Shown here piece by piece: positions 26,293 to 36,230 of a stretch of 64,000 nt of DNA. The notes beneath the pieces were generated by a model, which was given only the letters and a program-made list of their open reading frames with translations, did no database searches and was not told the DNA's origin. The translations under genes were made by a program, and so were the position numbers. Source of the DNA: an uncultured Eubacteriales bacterium (lineage in GTDB: Bacteria; Bacillota; Clostridia; Oscillospirales; UBA644); contig CAKSTW010000003.1 in NCBI GenBank assembly GCA_934501435.1, positions 124,001 to 188,000 on the forward strand. Reading direction: 5' to 3'. Within the stretch, counting starts at the first letter, position 1. Each line of letters starts with the position of its first letter.

Positions 26293-29200
26293 TTAATAAT
26301 TTGAAAATACGCCGTTCAGATATTCATATCTGTTTTTAAGCCATGTCCTGAGGTATCCGACGTTTTCTTCAAAGGTCGGGTCGGGGGTACGCGCAACGGC
26401 AAGAGCGTCGGAAACGTCGTCTTTAACGATATCCCAGACTTCATAGTTTCTTGCAAAGGAATTTCCGTATTCGGAAAGCATCTTGTCTATCTTGCTTTCT
26501 CCGAGTTCGTTTGCCTCAAACGTATTTATCAGGATCGGGGAAACTTCGGCAAAGCGCGCTTTTACAGCCGCTTTGAACTGAGAATAAGTAAGCAGTCTTT
26601 CAAACCACTTCATCTTTGTACACCATATACCTTCCCAACTGTTGCCCGTCTTCGTTCCGACGCCTTCGTTATTGTAAAGGATATATGCGTCATAGACTCT
26701 CGCGCCGACATTTCCCATTGCAAGGTCATAGTCCCAACCGGGTCCGGCGTAAAGTTTGTCGCCCTTGAAATAGAAACGCGTAGAACTGAAACTGAAGTCT
26801 ACCTGCTTTGCAAATTCGTTCATTATATAGAAGTTTACAAAAGAGTCAATGTCAAGGACAGAAGATACTCTCGTCCAGTTTCCCGACGCGAGCGCGGATT
26901 CGACTGTCGAAAGTCTCGACCTGATCGAACTTTGCTGTTCCCATGTCGGAATTTCGGGTTCGTTGAGCGCGAAGCGGACTCCGTATCTGTCTGTTTTGAA
27001 ATAGGTAACGCCTGATTCTTCTCTTGTCGCCTCAAGTTCAAGCAAAGCGTCGGTACCCGTTTCGGTATCTATATCGACTCTGTTTTTTCCGACGTCAATA
27101 TTTTCGGTGAGCATGAAACTTCCTTTGAAGACGCCGTCTACCCAGACATCGACAAAATGAGAGCTCGACGTATAGGTAAGTCCCATATCAAGACCGAGAT
27201 CAAGGGCTATCTTGTTTCTCACAAGAGATTTATCGTAAGCGTTTGCAATGAGCGCCCACTTCTTCGATTTGCCCATTCCGCAGAGATTTTCTTTCGAGGA
27301 AAACTTGATATTATAAGGTTTCTTCTGAGCAAGGGCAGTGCTGTTTCCGCGGACTTTTATCTTTGCCGAGCCGTCGAATACAAATTTTGTTTCTTTTTTA
27401 TCCGAAGGAACGACCGCTATCGAGCAGGGAACATAGTCCGTAGGAATTCCTTCTTCTTCGGAGGAAGAAACGAATATCTGCAGGACATCGCTCTTCTTAT
27501 ATTCAAGAGCGGAAACTGCGTTTCGGAGCGCCGTTCTTGCTTTCCGGAACACCGCGACGGTCATATTGCCTTTTCCCGCTTCAAGGATATCTTTTGCCGA
27601 GATAACGGGTGAAACTGTTTCGGAAGTAAAATATTCCTCAAGGAATGCCGGAATTTCGGCGATCGCCGCGTCTATTTCTTCATCGGTCGCCATTGTGTTA
27701 TAAGGCGTTTTGCCGGTAAACAAACCGTTTTCGTCGAAGAAATAAGTACCTGCGGGAGCAAGCCCGTTAGCCGCTTCTTCGCTGAAAGCATACCATGTAT
27801 TTCTGACCGCTTTTTTAGCACTGTTGATAAAGTAGAGGTTGCCGTTTTCGTCTTTTATAAGTCCCGCGACTACGGGCGCATTGTTTTCATACCAGTAAAT
27901 ATCTCCGTTTTTATCGACGACCAAGCCGTTTATCTGCCGCATTTTACCGTCTTCGCCGAAATAGTATCTTCCCGCAGGTAAAAGCCCGTTTGCCTTCTTT
28001 TCGGAAAAAGCATACCATGTATTTCTGACGGCTTTCCGGTTGCTGTTGATGAAATAGAGGTTTCCGTCTTCGTCTTTTATGAGGCCTACTGCCTGTTTTT
28101 CGTTGTTTTCATACCAGAAAACATCGCCGCGCTTATCGGTAAAAAGTCCGTTTCTTTCGATAAGTTTTCCTGTTTCGTCAAAGTCGTATTCGCCCGCCGG
28201 AAGAAGTCCGTTCGCTGCTTCTTCCGAAAAGGCGTAAGTGCAGTTTTTGACCGCTTTTTTCGTACTGTTTATGAAGTAATAATTGCCGTTTTCGTCCTTT
28301 ACGAGACCTGCGGCGGAGGCAACACCGTTTTCGTAATAACGGATACTTCCCCTCTCATTCACAAGTCCGTTTCTGATAACGAGTTTACCGTCCGCGCCGA
28401 AATAGTACGTATCGGCTGGCATAAGACCGTTGGCTTTTTTCTCGGAAAAAGCATAGTATGTGTTTTTGACCGCTTTTTTGGTGCTGTTTATAAAATAGAG
28501 GTTTCCGTTTTCATCTTTTACAAGACCCGCGGAAACGGGGACTCCGTACTCATAGTATCTGATCTCTCCGTCGCCATCAAGAACCAACCCGTGTTTTATT
28601 CCGGGAATCGTTTTGATATATGAGTCGGTCGCCGCCTCAAGATCGGAAGAAAGCGCTGCCATCCTGTCGCTCATCGCTTTAACATCGGCATTTATACCGT
28701 TGATGCTTCTTGTTTTTGAAAAACCGCCTGCCGGCAAAACAGGATCGCCGTCGCTGTCTTTTTCGGTAAGCGCCGATCTTATCTCATTTAATTTTTCCGA
28801 AAGAGACGTGTAAAGAACAGTATCTCCGCCGGTGTTTTTAAGAGCGGATTCTGCGTCGGAAATTGCGGTTTCGAGAGACTCATAACTCTTTAATTTACAT
28901 TTTGAATTAAGTAAGTCTATAAATTTGCCGTAATTCTCATATACTTCTTTTGCTGTCGCAGCGTAATATGCCGCAAGGATAAAATTATCTCCCTCGGTCA
29001 TATTCTCAATGCCGCCCTCAAAGATATCAGAATGCAGCAGGTCGTTCGGCACGGTATCGAGGAAAAGCGCCGTGTCTGTGTAGATCACCTCATAAAAAAC
29101 AGAATACAAATACTGTTTCGAACCGCTGCCTATCGACATAGAATGGCCGATATAATCATTTACAGCATACGTGTAAAGGATTTTTTTATCGTAATCTCCG

Positions 29201-30369
29201 CTGTCCCACTTATTCCAGACCTCGACCATTTCGGTAATATCGGCTGTTCCCTGAGATTCTCTGTAAGCCGCGATCTTTTCGGTGAGGAATTCGGTTATTG
29301 TCTTTCCGTCATAAACAGGATCACTGACAAAATCGCCCAAAAATTCTATAATAGACTCAAATGTCATCGTAACATCATCGGAAGTTTTCGGGATAGCGCT
29401 CAAACCGAGTTCTTTACCGCAGACCGTGCAGTAGTCTTCCCTCTCGCCTTCTTCCGTATATGTAGCCTCTTTTATAACTCGACCTCCGATTTGATGAGTA
29501 TGCTCACTTTTCAGATGAAGCATGGGGGTGTATCTGCTGTCAGAAATATCTCCGTCTCCGTTAAAGATACCGCCGCCTATCTGAAATCCGCAGAAAGTCG
29601 CAGGAAGTCTGTTTTCATCGTTCATATTTACCGAAACATTAAAATAATGCCGGGTGTCTTCTTCAGGGGTAATTCCGAAAGCGGACCATGCAAGTTTCAG
29701 TTCGTAGACATAGACGTTTTTATCCCCGTCTTTGCCTTTTTCGTATATTCCGCCTTCCGGAACCTTCATCGAAGTTCCCGCGCTGTTCCAGCCGTAAGCC
29801 TGCCTTTTCTGAAGCGCGGTAAGTCCCGCTTCCTTATAGCGCCATGCGATAAGTTGTCCGTTCTGTTTACCGAAACAGTACTGGGTAGAACCGCTGCGGT
29901 CGGAATTGTAGATTTCCAGCTGAATCCCGTCGCCTGCCCACATAAAATTGTCGGAAGTGTTGTCGAGCATTGTTTTGGGAGTGGTTACGACCATCGCGAA
30001 ATAAAGATACGTTTTGTCCCATGCGGCATAGCCTTTTATATTGGTATTGTACCAATCGGAATTCCGCCAACCCGGATTTATCTTCTTGTCATATCTGTTA
30101 TCCTCGGAATTCGCGTCTACCGGCGCATGGTTGTCCCTTACATAAGTACCGTAAGGACCTAAATACCAACAATCGGAACCGTCCATATCAAAAATCTGAT
30201 AATAGACAGAGTCGATCTCTCCGTCGGTCACATCCGGCGGCGTTTCTGTTTTTACTGTTTCAATCGACGAAAAAGATTCGACCAATTTCGCCGAAGAGGT
30301 CACCGCAAATGACGCGAACATCGACACTGTCATTGCGATTGCCAGCAATACTGATAGTGCTTTTTTCAT
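26293..30369 (-). CDS. Secreted CotH-kinase protein with CBM9-like module and cell-surface repeats
   Basis: This is a 1358-residue exported protein. Order: signal peptide (about 1-27), a CBM9/DOMON-like sugar-binding module (about 35-290, ending at a CTVCG motif), an uncharacterised helical stretch (about 330-600), four repeats of about 73 residues (about 605-895; FINS..KAV.NT.YAFSE core) and a CotH kinase domain (about 975-1355). CotH signs are KIKVRGNSTA, KKWALIANAYDKSLVRNK and GPGWDYDLAMGN, with the metal-binding aspartates. CotH proteins phosphorylate spore-coat proteins, but relatives with carbohydrate modules occur as secreted proteins in gut Clostridia. It is a structural sibling of the next gene upstream. 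Confidence 0.88.
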   Translation of the reverse strand: MKKALSVLLAIAMTVSMFASFAVTSSAKLVESFSSIETVKTETPPDVTDGEIDSVYYQIFDMDGSDCWYLGPYGTYVRDNHAPVDANSEDNRYDKKINPGWRNSDWYNTNIKGYAAWDKTYLYFAMVVTTPKTMLDNTSDNFMWAGDGIQLEIYNSDRSGSTQYCFGKQNGQLIAWRYKEAGLTALQKRQAYGWNSAGTSMKVPEGGIYEKGKDGDKNVYVYELKLAWSAFGITPEEDTRHYFNVSVNMNDENRLPATFCGFQIGGGIFNGDGDISDSRYTPMLHLKSEHTHQIGGRVIKEATYTEEGEREDYCTVCGKELGLSAIPKTSDDVTMTFESIIEFLGDFVSDPVYDGKTITEFLTEKIAAYRESQGTADITEMVEVWNKWDSGDYDKKILYTYAVNDYIGHSMSIGSGSKQYLYSVFYEVIYTDTALFLDTVPNDLLHSDIFEGGIENMTEGDNFILAAYYAATAKEVYENYGKFIDLLNSKCKLKSYESLETAISDAESALKNTGGDTVLYTSLSEKLNEIRSALTEKDSDGDPVLPAGGFSKTRSINGINADVKAMSDRMAALSSDLEAATDSYIKTIPGIKHGLVLDGDGEIRYYEYGVPVSAGLVKDENGNLYFINSTKKAVKNTYYAFSEKKANGLMPADTYYFGADGKLVIRNGLVNERGSIRYYENGVASAAGLVKDENGNYYFINSTKKAVKNCTYAFSEEAANGLLPAGEYDFDETGKLIERNGLFTDKRGDVFWYENNEKQAVGLIKDEDGNLYFINSNRKAVRNTWYAFSEKKANGLLPAGRYYFGEDGKMRQINGLVVDKNGDIYWYENNAPVVAGLIKDENGNLYFINSAKKAVRNTWYAFSEEAANGLAPAGTYFFDENGLFTGKTPYNTMATDEEIDAAIAEIPAFLEEYFTSETVSPVISAKDILEAGKGNMTVAVFRKARTALRNAVSALEYKKSDVLQIFVSSSEEEGIPTDYVPCSIAVVPSDKKETKFVFDGSAKIKVRGNSTALAQKKPYNIKFSSKENLCGMGKSKKWALIANAYDKSLVRNKIALDLGLDMGLTYTSSSHFVDVWVDGVFKGSFMLTENIDVGKNRVDIDTETGTDALLELEATREESGVTYFKTDRYGVRFALNEPEIPTWEQQSSIRSRLSTVESALASGNWTRVSSVLDIDSFVNFYIMNEFAKQVDFSFSSTRFYFKGDKLYAGPGWDYDLAMGNVGARVYDAYILYNNEGVGTKTGNSWEGIWCTKMKWFERLLTYSQFKAAVKARFAEVSPILINTFEANELGESKIDKMLSEYGNSFARNYEVWDIVKDDVSDALAVARTPDPTFEENVGYLRTWLKNRYEYLNGVFSNY

Positions 30370-30401
30370 AGTTTCTCGATTTCCTCCTTAGTGTTGTTTT
30401 T

Positions 30402-30419
30402 TACCGAACTTATTCGGTA
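30402..30419 (-). promoter_or_regulatory. 7-bp inverted repeat at the 5' end of the CotH-protein mRNA
   Basis: TACCGAA and TTCGGTA with a four-base loop lie a few bases downstream of the predicted transcription start. It could be an mRNA-stabilising hairpin or an operator. Confidence 0.5.
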
Positions 30420-30430
30420 CTGTCAAAATT

Positions 30431-30461
30431 ATTATACAGCATGAGGCAGACTCAATGTCAA
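30431..30461 (-). promoter_or_regulatory. Promoter of the CotH-protein gene
   Basis: TTGACA (30456-30461) and TATAAT (30431-30436) are 19 bases apart on the minus strand, a long but usable spacer. The rest of the 238-base gap holds the terminator of the upstream gene and no CDS. Confidence 0.65.
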
Positions 30462-30560
30462 GCACATTTTGTTCTATGTTGGCTTTTCGTCACATTTGAC
30501 ACATTTTTGTTGTCAATTTTACTTTCGTTTTACATTATAAGGACCAATAAGCGGACAAAG

Positions 30561-30597
30561 AAAAAAGCGGAGAATTTTCATTCTCCGCTTTTTTTGT
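30561..30597. terminator. Terminator of the DUF4838-protein gene
   Basis: GCGGAGAA and TTCTCCGC pair around a six-base loop, flanked by A and T runs on both sides. It lies just after the stop at 30608. Confidence 0.9.
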
Positions 30598-30607
30598 TTT
30601 AATTAAA

Positions 30608-33600
30608 TTACCAGTTGTCGGGATAATCCATTCTGTTGATAGAATCGGTATCGGAAAGGTCGATCTTATTTCCGGTGTCGTTTTTACCGTCAAAACCGAT
30701 TTTTTCCAAATTGTATTTAACAAGCAGATTGATAACATTGTCCGCCGTGTTGTAGATAAGAGTATCAATTTCTTCAGAGGTAAGCGGGCAATTTACGATA
30801 TCAACAAAGTTTGCCTTTACATCATGGTAGTTGATAAGTTTGTAGTAGAGGTAATCGAGATATTCGAGTTCGATTCTTTCATACTGAGTGGAATCAGCTT
30901 TTGCAAACGCCGCTTCGAAAAGCGCATCTGCTTTCTTAATGAAGGAATCGTCATAAGTATATGCTTCCGCTACCGTATCGATTCTTATCGAAGAAGGCAT
31001 TATGGCAAGTTTGTCTTTTGTTGTCATACCCCAGCATTCGCCGCTCGAGAGAGAATGTTCGTGGTAAAGTTTTACAAGTTCAGCCATTTCGGTTCCGCCG
31101 TAGTAACCCTCGCAGAACTCGTTGATAAGAGCCTGATATTCGTCAAGCGTCATATCGGGGTTCCACATAAGTTTTGCTGCAAGGTACTGGTTGAGAGCGC
31201 CGAAGTTATCCTTTTCGGAGAGCATGTAAGAGTATGTGCCCTCAATGCCCTGGCTGCGGAGCCACTTGGTATTCTCGTACATCTGATACTGGATCGGATA
31301 TATCCATCTCGGATCGCCGTTCGATCTGTAATAATCGTAAGAGAGAAGATGATCGCTGACAGCCTTCCATTTTGCATATCTTTCGGACATGGTCTGGATT
31401 CCGTCATATCTGAGGCTCTTGCCGCATTCGCCGAACGGATGCGCATAGCAGAAGTCGTTCGAGCAGATCTGGATAACAACGTTGTCTCTTGCCTTGATTC
31501 CGGTAGGAGCGTCGTTGGTGTAGAGGTAAGAAATGGTGGTGACCTTCATATCGGGATAGTCGTTTTTGATATAGTCGGCGACCTGATTAAGGAGCCATAC
31601 CCAGTTACCGGAAGCAGCGCCGTAGAGTTTTTCCATAGCCTGACAGCTGTCGCATTCGCAGCCGCCGTACTGCCATGAAGTATCGTACTGAGAAACGGAA
31701 ATGAGTTTATCGTTTACGTGACCTGCAGCCGCAGACTCGTTGAGCCAGCGGAGAGCGCCTTCTTTGGCTTCATCGACGACGTTTCTGCCGGTTATCGGGT
31801 TAACGCCGGTGATACAGGGCTGGAATCTTACTTTTCCGCTCGGTTCGAGGGAAGCGCCGATATAGTTTGCGATATCGTCGCCGTTTACGTTGTAGATATG
31901 GTCGGTGAAGTCGCGGAGAGTTGCGTTTCCGCAAGTCGGGCACTCGGTGCTCTTTGCGGCTCTCTTCCATTTTACGGTAGTTCCGGGAACGTAAGCGTCC
32001 TCGTCATATTCGGTATGACATACGGGACATTCGTAAGTGGATCTCTCATAATAATGAGGATCTATATTTATCATGTGGTTGAGAGTATGGACAAATCTCC
32101 AGTCTCCGGTTCTGTAAGCATAGCCTACTCTGCCGCCGTAAACGGGAGTATAATATACGCCGTTTGCGTTTGCTGCGGTACCGTCGGCTGCGTTCTTAAT
32201 ATAGGTGGACGAACCGATAAATCTGTACCAGTAAGCGGGAACGTAAGTGAAGTCGTCGATGGTGTCGAGAGTAAGGGTCGTATAAGTCGGGATAACCCTG
32301 CTGTCGGTCGTAAGGAACTTGCAGCCGAAATATTTTTCAAGGAAATCGTAGACAGCATAGCCTGTTCCTCTCGGACGTCCGCCTGCGATATAAAGGGTGT
32401 CGCCGGAGGTCTTTATTGTATATCCGTCTTCGCCGATAGCGTCTCTGTCAACAGTGTAGGAAACACCTTCTCTGTTTGTCATACCGACGGAAATAACTTT
32501 TTCGTTATCGGTGATTGCAACGTCGGTGTCTTTCTTTACGGGAATTGTAACTCCGGTCATTTTTGCGATATAGGTCTGGAGATCGAGCGCGGACTGATAT
32601 TCGGCGCCTTCTGCGGTCTGGTCGTCTTTACCCCATGACGATGCGGGAACTATAATGGTATAGTCGGAAGCGCCGTCCGAAACAAGGGTAAGTTTATGTC
32701 TTACCATTCTGCCGTTTTCATCGAAGAAATATCTGCCTGCGGGCATGAGACCGTTTGCTTTTGCTTCGCTGAAAGAATACCACGTGTTTCTGACTGCTTT
32801 AAGAGAACTGTTTATAAAGTAGAAGTAGCCGTCGGCGTCTTTTACAAGACCTTTTGCAACGGGCTGGTTGTTTTCGTAATAGCGGACATCCCCGTTATTA
32901 TCGCTGACAATTCCTTCGTTTATCTGCATTTTACCGTCTTCACCGAAGAAATATCTGCCTGCGGGAAGAAGTCCGTTTGCTTTCGCCGCGCTGAAAGAAT
33001 ACCATGTATTCTTTACTGCTTTAAGGGCGCTGTTGATGAAGTAGTAATTGCCGTTTTCGTCTTTTACGAGACCTTTTGCAACGGGCTGATTGTTTTCGTA
33101 ATAGCGGACGTCCCCGTTATTGTCGATTACAATTCCTTCGTTTATCTGCATTTTGCCGTCTTCACCGAAGAAATATCTGCCTGCGGGAAGAAGTCCGTTT
33201 GCCTTCGCCGCGCTGAAAGAATACCAGGTATTCTTTACCGCTTTAAGAGCGCTGTTGATGAAGTAGTAATTGCCGTCGGCGTCTTTTACAAGACCTTTTG
33301 CAACGGGCTGATTGTTTTCGTAATAGCGGACGTCCCCGTTATTGTCGCTGACAATTCCTGCTTTTATCTGCATTTTGCCGTCTTCGCCGAAGAAATATCT
33401 GCCTGCGGGAAGAAGTCCGTTTGCCTTCGCTTCTCCGAAAGCGTACCATGTATTTCTGACAGCCTTGAGAGAACTGTTGAAGAAATAGTAACCGCCCTCG
33501 TATGCAACAAGACCTTTTGCGATGGGCTGACCGTTTACTTCAAAGGTTATGTTTCCGTCTTCATGGAAAACAACCGTTCCGTCGTCTTCAAGTTTGGGAA

Positions 33601-34723
33601 GAACCTTTGTTCCGAGAAGAACGCCGCAGACGGTGCATCTCTGCTCTGCGGAGCCTTCGGAAGTATGCGTCGGGTCAACGACGGTCTGCCATTCGCCGGG
33701 CTGAGAGGTATGATCGATGGGAATATCTCTTTCTTCAATGATCTCGCCGCATTCGGTACATTTCCGGACCTCATGGCCTACTTCGAGACAGGTCATATTT
33801 TTTGTGACTTCCCAAGGACCGGGCGTGTGAGTATGCGCAACAGCCTCGACAAGTTTGATCTTGCAGGACTGCGCAACACCTGCGTGTGAGGGAGCGGATT
33901 CGTTAAACGTTCCGGTACCGATCTGGAAACCGCAGAAAGAATTTGCGGCGGCGACCTCATCGTTCATATTGACGGTAAGGTTAAACGGAATAAGAGTTTC
34001 ATTGGTACTGTACTGGGTCATCTGCGCGGAAGATATGCCCAAAGCGCGGCAGTCGAGTTTCATTTCGTAAACCACATCGCCGTTTTCAAGCTGCTTAAGA
34101 ACGCCCTCGGGAGCGAGAGTTTCGGAATAAGCATATCTCTTGTTTATCGCGGAGAGACCGAGTTCGACATAACGGAAAGCGCTGAGCTTATCGTTCTTAA
34201 GGAAGAAGCCGTATTCAATAGTCTGATAACTTCTTGCAGGATTGGAAACGGCAAACTGAATTCCGTCCGCCTGCCAGGTCTCTGTTCCCGTACGGGTATT
34301 GTTGTTGAGTTCGCCCATTCCGGTTATGTAAAGATAAAGATAAAGGGCGGTTGCATCCCATGCGGCATATCCCTGAATTCTGGTGTTGTACCATTCGGAA
34401 TCTTCGCGGTTGGGATTTGCGGCCTTATCATATCTCGTGGCTTCGCTGTTAAAGCCTATCGGGAAATGGTCGTTCGGCTTGAGTTCGCTTGTGCCCGTGG
34501 TTGCGTCGGTAACCAAGGACATAGCCTCCGAACCGGTCATATCAAAGATCTTGGTATAAACCGCATCTCTGACGCCGTCGGTAACGTCGGGAGCCGTCGT
34601 TGCCTTTGCGACTTCGAGAACGTCAGAGCCTTCAAGAACTTTAGCCGTTGAAGAAACGGTAAAGCCGGCAGCCAAAGACGCTATCATCACTATCGCAAGA
34701 ACAGCGGATAAAAATCTTTTCAT
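30608..34723 (-). CDS. Secreted DUF4838 protein with CBM9-like module and four near-identical repeats
   Basis: This is a 1371-residue exported protein. Order: signal peptide (about 1-27), CBM9/DOMON-like module (about 40-290), a segment with two CxxC pairs (about 300-375; KCTECGE and QRCTVCG), four repeats of 74 residues (about 385-680), and a DUF4838 region (about 690-1340). The DUF4838 part (about GRPRGTGYAVYDFLEKYFG) is related to glycoside hydrolase families with a GH20/GH67-like N-terminal fold, so a polysaccharide- or glycan-active role is likely but unproven. Additional Cys pairs (CPVCH, CPTCG, CECDSC) may bind zinc. A good RBS (AGGAGG, 8-base spacing) precedes the ATG. Confidence 0.87.
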   Translation of the reverse strand: MKRFLSAVLAIVMIASLAAGFTVSSTAKVLEGSDVLEVAKATTAPDVTDGVRDAVYTKIFDMTGSEAMSLVTDATTGTSELKPNDHFPIGFNSEATRYDKAANPNREDSEWYNTRIQGYAAWDATALYLYLYITGMGELNNNTRTGTETWQADGIQFAVSNPARSYQTIEYGFFLKNDKLSAFRYVELGLSAINKRYAYSETLAPEGVLKQLENGDVVYEMKLDCRALGISSAQMTQYSTNETLIPFNLTVNMNDEVAAANSFCGFQIGTGTFNESAPSHAGVAQSCKIKLVEAVAHTHTPGPWEVTKNMTCLEVGHEVRKCTECGEIIEERDIPIDHTSQPGEWQTVVDPTHTSEGSAEQRCTVCGVLLGTKVLPKLEDDGTVVFHEDGNITFEVNGQPIAKGLVAYEGGYYFFNSSLKAVRNTWYAFGEAKANGLLPAGRYFFGEDGKMQIKAGIVSDNNGDVRYYENNQPVAKGLVKDADGNYYFINSALKAVKNTWYSFSAAKANGLLPAGRYFFGEDGKMQINEGIVIDNNGDVRYYENNQPVAKGLVKDENGNYYFINSALKAVKNTWYSFSAAKANGLLPAGRYFFGEDGKMQINEGIVSDNNGDVRYYENNQPVAKGLVKDADGYFYFINSSLKAVRNTWYSFSEAKANGLMPAGRYFFDENGRMVRHKLTLVSDGASDYTIIVPASSWGKDDQTAEGAEYQSALDLQTYIAKMTGVTIPVKKDTDVAITDNEKVISVGMTNREGVSYTVDRDAIGEDGYTIKTSGDTLYIAGGRPRGTGYAVYDFLEKYFGCKFLTTDSRVIPTYTTLTLDTIDDFTYVPAYWYRFIGSSTYIKNAADGTAANANGVYYTPVYGGRVGYAYRTGDWRFVHTLNHMINIDPHYYERSTYECPVCHTEYDEDAYVPGTTVKWKRAAKSTECPTCGNATLRDFTDHIYNVNGDDIANYIGASLEPSGKVRFQPCITGVNPITGRNVVDEAKEGALRWLNESAAAGHVNDKLISVSQYDTSWQYGGCECDSCQAMEKLYGAASGNWVWLLNQVADYIKNDYPDMKVTTISYLYTNDAPTGIKARDNVVIQICSNDFCYAHPFGECGKSLRYDGIQTMSERYAKWKAVSDHLLSYDYYRSNGDPRWIYPIQYQMYENTKWLRSQGIEGTYSYMLSEKDNFGALNQYLAAKLMWNPDMTLDEYQALINEFCEGYYGGTEMAELVKLYHEHSLSSGECWGMTTKDKLAIMPSSIRIDTVAEAYTYDDSFIKKADALFEAAFAKADSTQYERIELEYLDYLYYKLINYHDVKANFVDIVNCPLTSEEIDTLIYNTADNVINLLVKYNLEKIGFDGKNDTGNKIDLSDTDSINRMDYPDNW
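32690..33560 (-). repeat. Tandem 222-bp repeats inside the DUF4838-protein gene
   Basis: A landmark hexamer-plus motif recurs at 32871, 33093 and 33315, exactly 222 bases apart (74 codons), and four units are readable. The middle units are almost identical at the DNA level, which indicates recent duplication. The CotH gene (about 27690-28570) has four equivalent but more divergent units. Confidence 0.9.
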
Positions 34724-34789
34724 TTAAAAGTCCTCCTGTTTATAGTTGGTTGTCGGAAGAAGGGATTTCTCCCCAATTTACACATATAT

Positions 34790-34819
34790 ATTTTACACTA
34801 TAACCTATCGGTCCGTCAA
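34790..34819 (-). promoter_or_regulatory. Promoter of the DUF4838-protein gene
   Basis: TTGACG (34814-34819) and TAAAAT (34790-34795) are 18 bases apart on the minus strand. A short GGGA-GAAA-TCCC hairpin (34762-34774) lies in the leader. The rest of the 34724-35066 gap holds only the dnaJ terminator. Confidence 0.7.
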
Positions 34820-34927
34820 GCATACGCAACATATAGTTCAATATTTTGATAAAATATTTGTCGCATTTCGTAAAAAACACATATTTGCAGACGGCAAAGA
34901 GACTGTTTCGGGACTTCACAAAAGGCA

Positions 34928-34966
34928 GAAAAACGGCTGTAAAAAACAGAAGTTTTTTGCAGCCGT
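34928..34966 (-). terminator. Terminator of the hrcA-grpE-dnaK-dnaJ operon
   Basis: A 15-bp stem with one wobble (34933-34947 with 34952-34966), four-base loop, then a run of U on the minus strand, about 100 bases beyond the dnaJ stop. Confidence 0.85.
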
Positions 34967-35066
34967 AATTGCTGTTTATCACGCGAAAAAACAGGGTAAG
35001 CGGACTTCCGGTTTTCACATCGGAAATTTCGGCGTTCCTTACTGTTTTTTGCGATTCGGGTTTCTC

Positions 35067-36212
35067 TTAAAGTCCGAGGAACTGTTTTACTTTGTTCCTG
35101 AACTGGGAACCTTTTTCGTAAGACTTGTCAAAGTTCGTGTTTTCGTCAAAAGTCTTCAGCGCTTCCTTCTGTTTCGAAGAAAGTTTCTTCGGAATTTCAA
35201 CAATAACGTTGACATACATATTTCCTCTCGATTTTGAACGCAGATAGTATGCGCCCTTACCCTTTACGGTAAACTGCGTTCCCGACTGGGTACCCTCCGG
35301 AATACGGAGATTTTCGGCTTTTCCGTCTATTGTCGGGACTTCGACGGTCGCGCCGAGACAAGCCTGGGAGAAAGTAATGTAAACATTGCAGAAGAGGTCG
35401 GCGTCCCGCCTTGTAAAGAGTTCGTGAGGACGGACCGCAACGGTTATGTTAAGGTCGCCGTTCGAACCGCCGCGGATACCCCTGTCGCCCTCTCCGCGGA
35501 GAGAGATCGTCTGACCGTTGTTTATTCCCGCGGGGATATTTACGGTTATGCTGACAGATTTTCTTTCAAGACCTCTGCCGCCGCATTTTTTGCAGACTTC
35601 CTTAACTATCTTGCCCGTGCCGTTACATGCCGAGCAGGTTCTTTCGGTCGATATTGCGCCGAAAACGGTCTGTGAAACGCTCTTGACTCTTCCCTGCCCG
35701 TTACACGTCGGACAGGTCTGGGGCGTCGTTCCCTTCGCCGCGCCCGAACCGTTACAGTCGGAACAGACTTCGTTGCGGGTAAAGGTGACGGTCTTCGAAC
35801 AGCCGAAAACAGCCTCTTTGAAGTCTATCGTCAGACGGACGTTTATATCGTTTCCGTGTACGGCGCTGCTTCTTCTCCTCGGACTGCCTCCGCCGAAGAA
35901 ACTTCCGAAAATATCGCCTATGTCGCCGAAATCAACGGTGCTGTAACCGCCGTAGCCGCCCGCAGTCCCCGCCCCGTATGACGGGTCTACTCCTGCGTGT
36001 CCGAAACGGTCGTAACGCTCTCTTTTTTCCTTATCGGAAAGGACTTCGTACGCCTCGTTTACCTCTTTGAATTTCTGTTCGGCTTCCTTGTCGCCGGGAT
36101 TGAGGTCGGGGTGATATTTTTTGGCAAGTTTCCTGTACGCCTTTTTCAGGTCGTCGTCGGATACGCTTTTATCGACCCCTAAGACCTCGTAAAAATCTCT
36201 CTTGTCAGCCAC
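35067..36212 (-). CDS. dnaJ: Chaperone DnaJ
   Basis: DnaJ delivers unfolded proteins to DnaK and stimulates its ATPase. The 381-residue protein has the J domain with HPD (KYHPDLNPGD, residues about 30-40), a Gly-rich linker, four CxxCxGxG zinc motifs (about 145-210) and the C-terminal substrate-binding domains. The start is GTG at 36210-36212 after a GAGGGA RBS. It is the last gene of the CIRCE-controlled operon. Confidence 0.97.
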   Translation of the reverse strand: MADKRDFYEVLGVDKSVSDDDLKKAYRKLAKKYHPDLNPGDKEAEQKFKEVNEAYEVLSDKEKRERYDRFGHAGVDPSYGAGTAGGYGGYSTVDFGDIGDIFGSFFGGGSPRRRSSAVHGNDINVRLTIDFKEAVFGCSKTVTFTRNEVCSDCNGSGAAKGTTPQTCPTCNGQGRVKSVSQTVFGAISTERTCSACNGTGKIVKEVCKKCGGRGLERKSVSITVNIPAGINNGQTISLRGEGDRGIRGGSNGDLNITVAVRPHELFTRRDADLFCNVYITFSQACLGATVEVPTIDGKAENLRIPEGTQSGTQFTVKGKGAYYLRSKSRGNMYVNVIVEIPKKLSSKQKEALKTFDENTNFDKSYEKGSQFRNKVKQFLGL

Positions 36213-36230
36213 TTAAATCCCTCTTGCAGT

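Noticed and set aside
32690..33560. Regular repeats considered as a CRISPR array
   Set aside because: The unit is 222 bp, fully coding and without short repeat/spacer alternation. It is a protein repeat.
34740..35018. Minus-strand frame of 92 codons between dnaJ and the DUF4838 gene
   Set aside because: It covers the dnaJ terminator and the promoter of the DUF4838 gene, and has no RBS or domain.
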